A stretch of 64,000 nucleotides of DNA from Cordylochernes scorpioides (lineage: Eukaryota > Arthropoda > Arachnida > Pseudoscorpiones > Chernetidae): contig CP092880.1 of the NCBI GenBank assembly GCA_030710605.1, forward strand, positions 4,682,909-4,746,908, in the 5' to 3' direction. The translations under genes and the position numbers were made by a program. The notes under the pieces were generated by a model. The model made no database searches. It saw nothing but the letters and a program-made list of their open reading frames with translations, and was not told the DNA's origin. The number at the start of each line of letters is the position of its first letter. Position 1 is the stretch's first letter. Shown here piece by piece: positions 57,222 to 64,000 of this stretch.

Positions 57222-57580
57222 TCATTATCCCTAGTACACGTGGCCATTATAATCATGGTGGGTAGAAGTTGACGACTGCTTTTACTGTAAGTGCACAACA
57301 TGTCTACATATGTAAAAAAACAGTTCGACTTTTGCACTTACAAATATTTTGTAATTTTAAAAGTTTTTCACAATTCTATCATGAGTAGAGACTTAAAAAT
57401 GTGCCAGAGAATCTGTTTGGTTACTTGCACTCGCTGGTGGGGGTTGGATTTTTGCAAGAATCGGAGGCCTTTGGAGAATTTTTCTAATTAGAAAAAAGTT
57501 CCCGATGGGGAATACAATCCCGGGTCGTAGCGGTAGAAAACCAACGGTATAGAATACCCTTCCACCGACCGCCTATATAT
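57222..57580 (-). mobile_element. SINE family A with a 50-bp insertion
   Basis: The body is interrupted at 57347-57400 by AT-rich DNA, then continues GTGCCAGAG.ATCTGTTTGG to a tRNA-like head (complement of GGTGGAAGGGTATTC, GGGATTGTATTCCCC). Confidence 0.8.
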
Positions 57581-58225
57581 GTTTTATAGTGATTTATGTG
57601 TGTCTCTATCAGAAAACATGGTCCCATACACCCGTATAGAGAGTTACCATAATGTACCACCCATATTGTAGAGAGAGAAAGTGAAGTAGGTGACCCAGAT
57701 ATATGTTGACATTTTGAAAGCCCGGTCATATTACGCAATGTACCGGGATGTTACGACATCGGATAGGGATTTGAACCTAGGACCTTATGGTGTACGTCTA
57801 TGGGGTGTGGGGATTCATTTATCACATTACACTTATATTGTCTGTCCTTGGTTACATCATTGTATTTTAAAACTTCGCCTTTGCCGGTCCTAAGCCCGGA
57901 TGAAAAAGGAAGAGAGGCAGCAGTAACAAGCTCACTAAAAAACCTGGGCTCAGCTGGCTCGGCTGATAGTACCATGTAAGGGCTCCTAATCCAGGGATAC
58001 AGGATGAGCAGTGTTTGTACTCCATGTTAGGAGCGGCTGCATATGGCGTCTGTTCCTCATGTCAGAGGCGGCCATTTCTTTTGGAGATAAGTTGGCCTGC
58101 CACTGAGTAGTGTTCCCAGTCTTAATGACAAAAGCAGACGCATTCTACTTCACCCAGTCATGATGGTTGTCAAAGCTTGATACCCTAATATGATTGAGTG
58201 GAGATAAGAAAGAAGAAGAAGACTG
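57581..58225 (+). repeat. AAG-tailed dispersed repeat (family C), copy 2
   Basis: 57890-58225 is homologous to 45436-45605 in inverse orientation (GGCCTGCCACTGAGTAGTGT, GTCTTAATGACAAAAGCAGA, TGATTGAGTGGAGATAAG) and ends GAAGAAGAAG. The DNA at 57600-57890 is not assigned. Confidence 0.65.
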
Positions 58226-58407
58226 TATTTTAAGGGCTGTACGTATAATTGAATGAAAGAGAAGTAGTACTTCTGGTGTCTATGTGTTGAAGGACAAGAT
58301 AACCCGAAAGTTCGAGAAATAGAAGAAATGTGAAAAGAAACCAAACCCTTGATTCCTTAATGATTTTGTTAAAATGAAATAATTGAGTTAAAGTTTTCAG
58401 GTATATA

Positions 58408-58530
58408 TATTGCTTATCCCTAGTACACGTGGTACAGGCCATGATCATCATGGTGGGTAGAAGTAGGCGACAGCTTTTATTGTAAATGCACCACATGTCT
58501 ACACATGGGAAAAGCAGATCGACTAAGTAA
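58408..58530 (-). mobile_element. SINE family A, truncated
   Basis: GCTTATCCCTAGTACACGTG through AAAAGCAGATCGACTAAG, then stops at a TTG repeat belonging to the LINE copy at 58540. Confidence 0.8.
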
Positions 58531-58855
58531 ATATTTTGTTGTTGTTGTTGTTTATTCCTCAAGTCGTTTAAACAATCTCCATTAGGTTCCATTGTCTCAG
58601 CTTTTCTATTATAGTTCTGGTGTTTTTCCCAGAGGTCTTTTTTAGAGGATTTGATACAATTCAATAAATGTTCAGGACTGGCTGGTTGGGAATCGCATTT
58701 GGGGGCATTTCGGGAATGTTTTGATTTTTCATTCAATTTGAGCATTCTAAGATGTCCTGTTCGTAATCTTGAAATCGCCGTTTGTTCTTCCCTAGTAAGG
58801 GTGTGGAAAGAAGATTCGTTAGGAATGGGAGTGTACCAAGGGAAGATAAATATTT
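58531..58855 (-). mobile_element. Non-LTR retrotransposon C-terminus with TTG tail
   Basis: The minus frame reads FHTLTREEQTAISRLRTGHL, then NAPKCDSQPASPEHLLNCIK. REEQ..ISRLRTGHL and C...QPASPEHLL.C are the RNase-H end and knuckle common in arthropod LINEs. The tail is the TTG repeat at 58540-58552. It is 5'-truncated. The open frame extends beyond it only through fused SINE sequence. Confidence 0.85.
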
Positions 58856-58874
58856 TTTAAAAAATGTATCATGA

Positions 58875-59035
58875 TCATGAAAATAAAAGTTTCTGATAGC
58901 TTAAGCCATCTATCGGAATAAATATTAACTATTAGTTGATTTTTTATTATTCCTGAATTGGGCAAATACCCATTCTTGATTAATCAAACGTACGTGGTTA
59001 GTTGTTTATTGATTAATCCAAGAATCCAAGCTGAA
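58875..59035 (+). repeat. Foldback-family fragment
   Basis: AAGCCATCTATCGGAATAAA, CCCATTCTTGATTAATCAAA, then CGTACGTGGTTAG: a joined deletion derivative in which most of the hammerhead is lost. Confidence 0.7.
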
Positions 59036-59149
59036 ATATGACAACTTGAGAAGAATATACAATAAAACATGAAACTCACCTTCGATAGCTGTTTTGTTTA
59101 TTATTTATATGTATTTCAGAAGACTTTTCATTTCTAGAAAGTGATTCGA

Positions 59150-59815
59150 CGATTACTATTACCAATATTATTCTCCGTTATGTATTTGTATTATGTATAA
59201 AGTAATTGTAGTATGTGACAATGACAATGAAACAGACCTTATTGATTATTCAGTCAATGGTACACTCAAGTCAGTGGGGGAAAAAATTACAATTATTTAC
59301 AATTGTCTCATCAGCGGCACAAGATTGACCTAAAGTCGGACAATTGGTCGAGAGTAGATTGATCACCGCCTCGAGCACGCTCGATGACAGAGCCAAGGAA
59401 GTCCGCAAGAATGTTCCTTTATTCTGGATGTGCGTTGAGAATTGTAGTATGTGTTATTATGTATTCGCCGTTATGTATAATGTCTTTGTAGTATGTATAA
59501 AGTAATTGTATTATGTATTCGCGCCGTTATGTCTTTGTATTATGTATAAAGTAATTGTATTATGTGTTATATTATGTATTCGCCGTAATAATATTATGCA
59601 CCCTTATGTATAATGTCTTTATATTATGTATAAAGTAATTGTAGTATGTATTCGCCGTTATGTCTTTGTATTATGTATAAAGTAATTGTATTATATATTA
59701 TTATGTATTCGCCGGTAATACTATTATTCGCCGTTATGTATAATGTCTTTGTATTATGTATAGAGTAATTGTATTATGATATCGCCGTAATAATATTATT
59801 CTCAAAGTATTAAGA
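59150..59815 (+). repeat. Degenerate GTATTATGTATAAAG minisatellite split by retroelement debris
   Basis: TATTATGTATAAAGTAATTG and ATTCGCCGTTATGTATAATG alternate irregularly at about 50-60 bp from 59430 to 59800, with a few units at 59150-59220. Between lies GC-richer DNA (59230-59440) whose minus strand is homologous to the frame at 31788-32066. Confidence 0.75.
59320..59460 (-). pseudogene. Damaged copy of the 31788-32066 protein end
   Basis: The minus strand reads ILNAHPE, stop, RNILADFLGSVIERARGGDQ, STLDQLSDFRSILCR, stop. It aligns with ENKIILRDFLNMVIEHVGNK and GRIQDVL. This identifies both as a repeated mobile-element protein of unknown type. Confidence 0.55.
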
Positions 59816-60244
59816 AAAACATGAACTTTTGGGACAACCTTGTATTAAGATAGTTGGAGCGTTCTGAGCTACAGAGAGAGGAACTGGGTTATATATATTG
59901 TATATTTATAAAACTAAACACAAGGTAATAAGACCAAATCCAAACCACAATAGACCAAAATAGAGGATCGAAACCACGCTCTGCTACCATTTGTTGGATC
60001 GTTTTTGAAGACAACTCTCAGATTTATAAAATTAATTTATTGAACTTTAAACATTTTTAGATATAGAGATAGAAACGAGTTAATTACCTCGTATTTAAGG
60101 CTACAAAAGAATCATCTAATTTACATACATCGTTCTAACCAGATTCAACTTGTGCAAAACAGACGACAAAGCAAAAATAAAAAAATTAATAATAGAGGGT
60201 AAGTTCCTATTTTTTACAAGTTTTCACACTCAAAGAATATTCAA

Positions 60245-60400
60245 CTTCTTGCTTCACGTTTCGGTAACAGCGTTGTTACCATCTTCAGACAAAAGTACTG
60301 AATTAATTGTCTGAAGATGGTAACAATGCTGTTACCGAAACATCATACACTATTTATTAATTTGGATTTGGTCTTATTACCTTAGGTTTATAATCTATAA
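60245..60400. repeat. Palindrome with family-2 hammerhead-like motifs
   Basis: Left arm (minus): CUGAAGA, U, GGUAAC...GUUACC, GAAA, CGUG. Right arm (plus, 60311-60344): CUGAAGA, U, GGUAAC...GUUACC, GAAA, CAUC. Helix II has six pairs. It is the same family as 18474-18655; the right arm's outer end AATTTGGATTTGGTCTTATT also matches. Confidence 0.75.
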
Positions 60401-60591
60401 TCCAAATTGTGCGATATAATTATAAAGCTAAAATATATTTTAAAAAACTCTTATTAATAAGTGACAATATTGTCAAGTAAAAAATTAAGAGAAAGACAAA
60501 CTTCAATGATGACACGATAATTTATTTAAGACACAAATCAACATTCCTAAAACACCAGCGAGGCAATGTGGAAAATTTACAGAGAGAGTAG

Positions 60592-60865
60592 CAAACATCA
60601 AGACATTTACTGATCGATTGCCCAGCATTTCAAGATTATAGAATGAAGAATGAACTAGTTGTTTGTGAACTTAACGATTTGATTTCCGATAAAAATATTT
60701 AAAGTTCAATTCATTTTGTAAATACATTCTAAACTTTCTACAAAAGCTGGATCTCTAATGTTTTCATGAGTTGAATAATGTAAATTACTTATGTAAATAA
60801 ACTTTTCTCCTTGTTTGGCGCAAGTATCCCTTGCGGGATATAGCGCTTTGGAAATAAAATAATTG
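60592..60865 (+). mobile_element. LINE 3' end, second copy of the 14766-15360 family
   Basis: CAAGACATTTACTGATCGAT, GCCCAGCATTTCAAGATTAT, GGCGCAAGTATCCCTTGCGG and the AATAAAATAATTG end match the earlier copy. Only the last knuckle residues (RHLLID-CPAF) are left of the protein. Confidence 0.85.
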
Positions 60866-61694
60866 TAATTGTAGCAAAATATAAAAATTTCAAAATTAAT
60901 AATATATTCATAAAATAATAAATATTTTGTTACAATATCTATGCTAAATAATTTCTACCAGAATCAAATACAATTGGATAACTCTTTGTTTCCATATGGA
61001 ATTCTTAAGAAGTTCTTATGGAAATTATTTTAAATGATGCATTTTCCTTTGAAAGAATGTTTTTTGGGACACTTTTTGGCGGATGAAAGAAAAACCTAGC
61101 AGACGACCTCATTCCCAGCGGTTAACTCTCGCCTGCTTTGTTCCGCCCACATCGTTTGGTCACAAATTGTCGCCAGAGTCCGTGTCAAGCTAAGGTACAC
61201 CGCGGAGACCGATACACGATATAACAAAGCTTTTTTTACATAATCATAAAATATTATATATAACCAATCTCCAATACAATAGTAGAGCGGTCTGTAGATT
61301 AATTTGGCGAACACCGCTTAGAGAGTTCACCACTTATGAGCTAAACCTTCTCATTCAATAACTTTTTACATTGCAGTAAGATCTGTTTCGTTATTTCGTC
61401 GCCTTTAGCTTTGATTTCTTCTTCGTACTAAGGTAAAAATCGTCAAATTTTACATGTTACACCATTTGACCCTGGGAAAGGCTATAGACTAATTAACTTT
61501 ATAAATAACCTTTCGTTGCATATTTATTTTCACATATATTTATCTACGCGCCCAATTTAACTCGCAACCAGCGCCCCCCCATGGCATATGATAGAATTAT
61601 ATTCCTGTCGATGTTTTGTTCTAGCCATCAACCAGCAGATTGAAGCATTACTTTTGTCACAGAAACTTCCAATTTTTTAATACATCCTTGTTTT
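60866..61694. other. No gene; R1 fragment at 61260-61400
   Basis: A GC-richer patch (61090-61210) without family resemblance is followed by a minus-strand truncated R1 copy (CGGTCTGTAGATTAATTTGG, TTGCAGTAAGATC). Confidence 0.5.
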
Positions 61695-61997
61695 TCTTAT
61701 CCCTAGTACACGTGGTACAGGCCATGATAATCATGATGGATAGAAGTTGACGACTACTTTTACTGTAAGTGTATCACATGTCTATACATATGAAAATTAG
61801 TTAGACTTTTGCACTTACAAATCTGACAAAGCCCCATTTGGTTACTTGCACTCGCTGGTGGGGTTGAACTTTTGCATGAATCGGGGGCTATTTGAGCATT
61901 TTTTTATTTAGAAAAAGTGTCCAATGCAGGATTCGATCCTAGGTTTTAGCGGTCGAAAACCAACAGTTTAGATCACTCATCCACCAAACCTCTTAAT
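61695..61997 (-). mobile_element. SINE family A, full length
   Basis: CTTATCCCTAGTACACGTGG to the tRNA-like head complement (GGTGGATGAGTGATCTAAAC, GGATCGAATCCTGC). Short TTAATACATCCT strings at 61678 and 61993 flank it and look like a target-site duplication. Confidence 0.88.
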
Positions 61998-62495
61998 ACA
62001 TCCTGATTGTCATAATTAAAATAAAATATCTAGGTTACCTTTTCCACAGCTGAGTTCACAGACATCCTTGATGATCCTATACAATGATTTGTATTTACAA
62101 GATTATCTATTGGCACACATACATGTGAAGAAGTAAGTTGAAATCAACGGTAGGTTTGCTCAGAATTCTGGTCGATGGAATGGACACGGGAGCCGTGCGT
62201 AGCAAGACCTTGTCGTAGCTACACCTGCACATTGTGCAAGGGACACTTTAAAACGAGGGCGTACCATTGAAATATAGAGTGATGGCTATATTCAGATTAC
62301 AAACAAATGCTACAGGTTTCTTGAAATGAGTTTATTTATCTTTATTAAACCTAATATCAATCTCACACATCTCTGCCCTTCTACGGGAGTACATAAAGGA
62401 GTACATATGTTTTTATGGTTTAGAAGGCCCATAAGTCGGTAGACCTTCTTCCAGCTAAGCGAAACCTACAACCCTCTGGTAGGCAGGAGTGTAAG
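61998..62495. other. No gene recognised
   Basis: A GC-richer patch at 62150-62280 has no recognised frame; the rest is AT-rich. Confidence 0.4.
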
Positions 62496-62895
62496 TTTTA
62501 ATTCACCCTCTTGCAACCATACCAGAGGGGAACAGCACAGCCACAATGCAACCACTCCCACAACAATACCCATAGTACAATCACAGTACAACCACCCCAC
62601 AGTACAACCACATCCTAAAAGTGAATGGTCTCCCAGACCTATCGATCCATAAGTTGGATAGTACAACCACAATGTAACCATCCCCATAGTGCAGTCAGAA
62701 TGCAACCACCCCACATTACAATTATAACTCACATAGTATAGCCAGAATGCAACAAACCCCATAGTACAGCACAGTACAGCCACAGTGCAACCACAATACA
62801 ACCACAGTACAATCCCCATAGTATAACCACAGTACAAACACAATACAACCACAATACAGCCATAGAACAACCACAGTACAGCCATAGTAACCCCG
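62496..62895 (+). repeat. AC-rich degenerate minisatellite before exon 3
   Basis: Imperfect repeats of about 10-20 bp built on ACAACCACAGT and ACAGCCACA run to within 12 bp of the exon 3 acceptor. The minus-strand frames ([12 protein letters not shown] type) arise from the periodicity. Confidence 0.8.
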
Positions 62896-62906
62896 GGTGT
62901 CCGCAG

Positions 62907-63174
62907 CTCGACGCCAGCCTACGAGAGCTGCCAGGCCCCGCCGTCCTGGTGACCGACGGACAGCTCCACCTACGCCAGGTCCTCCATCCTGAGGCCTGCC
63001 GCAAGGACCTGGACCTGCCCGAGATCTTCTACTCTTTCATCGACCTGCGCAAGGCCTTCCAGGAGATCTATGGCCTCTCCGAGCCTGTGGCTTCACTGCA
63101 GGACATGCTCAACCGTATCCTTTGTCCAGTAACTATTGTACAGCCGTCCTACACGGCCCAGACCTGCGGACCCA
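62907..63174 (+). CDS. fusilli (ESRP ortholog): ESRP/fusilli splicing regulator, third coding exon
   Basis: This exon begins [10 protein letters not shown] and carries the most diagnostic block of the family: [19 protein letters not shown], then [15 protein letters not shown]. It corresponds closely to human ESRP1 (TDGQLHVRQILHPEA, then LPE.FYSFFDLRKEF). The exon is very GC-rich at third codon positions, unlike its surroundings. I placed the end at CCCA|GTAAGT (63175), giving 89 codons plus one base (phase 1). A weaker alternative donor, CCA|GTAACT at 63129, would leave 74 codons in phase 0. The region after DLRK is shorter than in vertebrates. The chosen donor lies inside the target-site duplication of a SINE. 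The RRM-coding exons lie beyond the window. Confidence 0.93.
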
Positions 63175-63504
63175 GTAAGTCCTTTTTTATTGCTTATCCC
63201 TAGTACACGTGGTACAGGCCACGATAACCATGGTAGGTAGAAGTAGGCGACTGCTTTTACTGTAAGTGCCCCACATGTCTACACATGTGAAAAGCAGTTT
63301 GACTTTCCACTTACAAATGTGCCAGAGCCCCGTTTGGTTACTTGCACTCGCTGGTGGAGTTGGAATTTTGCAAGAATCGGGGGCCATTGGGACATTTTAT
63401 TTAAATCAGAAAAAAGTTCCCAATGCGGGAATCGAATTCGGGTCTTAGCGGTCGGAAACCAACGGTTTAGACCATCCTTCCACTGACCCCCATAGTAAGT
63501 CCTT
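63174..63504 (-). mobile_element. SINE family A inserted at the exon 3 splice donor
   Basis: The 11-bp string AGTAAGTCCTT stands at 63174-63184 and again at 63494-63504, with a full SINE between (GCTTATCCCTAGTACACGTG to the tRNA-like head complement near 63420-63490). The duplicated target is the 5' splice site itself. The first copy still joins the exon, so splicing can continue. Use of the second copy would retain the SINE and meet a stop at TAG about 63201. Confidence 0.93.
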
Positions 63505-63676
63505 CTCTACAGAACTCTAGATCGGGTTAGACTCCAGTTACATCAATTTTCCCTAACCACGTACATGGCCTCTCTTACAGTTAGACATGAGTCCTCTTTT
63601 ATAGAATTGACGCTCTGAACAAGCACCTTACATTATACCTACATCCGTTTCTCAACCTAGAGAATCAATGACGGGC
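63505..63676. other. Intron 3 start, nothing recognised
   Basis: Ordinary mixed-composition intronic DNA. Confidence 0.5.
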
Positions 63677-63862
63677 TTTTTTTTGTTCCAAAATTACTTT
63701 ATTAGATACCACTCAAAAAGAACAACCTAGTTTATGATATTTACAACAATGAATAATATGTGATGGTTATTCACACATATTAAACAAAATGTTAACGTGG
63801 GATTAAATCCCGGTTCATGGCTGTCGGGAATCGAGGGTGTTACCTACTCGTCCACCGACTTC
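63677..63862 (-). mobile_element. SINE family B, minus strand
   Basis: Reverse complement of the 53205 copy: AACAACCTAGTTTATGATAT, ACAATGAATAATATGTGATG, then GGGATTAAATCCCGG and GGGAATCGAGGGTGTTA from the tRNA-like head. Confidence 0.85.
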
Positions 63863-64000
63863 GATGACAGGCTCATGACCCTCTGTAGTTCAGCAATAAA
63901 TGTAAATATGTAAATAGAATTGATCATTATTATATACGGTCTGTTGATGGCCACTTGGACTGATAACTAGCCGAGAATAATTCGCTAAAGAAACGTATCG

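Larger units (their letters stand above)
50790..62906 (+). other. Intron 2 of the ESRP/fusilli gene (about 12 kb)
   Basis: Bounded by a GTATTT donor and a CCGCAG acceptor, phase 0. It contains a large nested palindrome with a mariner, many tRNA-SINE copies, LINE fragments and minisatellites. The 3' end is a purine-rich, AC-rich minisatellite, with only a weak pyrimidine run (CCCC then TGTCC) before the acceptor. Confidence 0.75.

Noticed and set aside
58230..58745. 171-codon minus-strand frame as one protein
   Set aside because: Only the first part is a LINE C-terminus. The remainder is read through a TTG repeat and a SINE.
63129..63134. GTAACT as the exon 3 donor
   Set aside because: Weaker match than GTAAGT at 63175. 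Kept only as an alternative, since the sequence after DLRK is not strongly conserved.

Overview
This is a strongly AT-rich, repeat-packed piece of a metazoan nuclear genome. It contains spliced exons, tRNA-derived SINEs, LINE remnants, a Penelope-like element, mariner/pogo/Tc1-type elements and several satellites. No bacterial gene organisation is present. The gene content and repeat mix suggest an arthropod; I cannot name the species.

One host gene spans almost the whole window on the + strand. It is an ortholog of ESRP1/ESRP2 (Drosophila fusilli), an RRM splicing regulator. Three coding exons are visible: 2367-2492 (start codon to a GTGAGT donor), 50643-50789, and 62907-63174 (ending at a GTAAGT donor). 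They encode the N-terminal domain upstream of the RRMs, and the RRM exons must lie beyond position 64000. A GC-richer stretch at 2190-2366 is the probable 5' UTR and proximal promoter. Intron 1 is about 48 kb and intron 2 about 12 kb, and everything else recognised lies inside them.

Intron 1 from 5' to 3': AT-rich sequence and a hairpin (2.5-6.3 kb); a 114-bp array (6.3-8.2 kb); a LINE 3' end (9.4-10.1 kb); a 92-bp array (10.5-11.3 kb); MITEs and palindromes (11.3-15 kb); a 107-bp array (16-18.2 kb); hammerhead-bearing foldback elements (18.5-20 kb); a LINE C-terminus running into about 18 tandem copies of its own 3' end (20.2-22.5 kb); a very uniform 131-bp satellite (24.2-27.8 kb); LINE/MITE/SINE debris (28-37 kb); a 54-bp array (37.9-38.8 kb); a Penelope GIY-YIG fragment split by a MITE (39.8-40.4 kb); a U6 snRNA pseudogene (42.3 kb); a 45-bp array (45.9-47.1 kb); and a Tc1-type array arranged as a perfect mirror (48.3-49.4 kb).

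Intron 2 holds a roughly 3.4-kb nested palindrome with a dead mariner in one arm, many SINE copies, LINE ends, and a SINE that duplicated the 5' splice site of exon 3.

The main hidden signal is a family of hammerhead self-cleaving ribozyme motifs (CUGANGA, helix II, GAAA, a two-pair helix III, and NUH) on both strands at 18.9, 19.25, 19.8, 43.2, 55.5 and 55.6 kb. Helices I and II show compensatory changes between copies. Related hammerhead-like relics lie at 12.1, 13.6, 18.5, 20.1, 51.2 and 60.3 kb. Very short helix III is typical of hammerheads in Penelope-like elements and retrozymes, and a Penelope fragment is present in the window.
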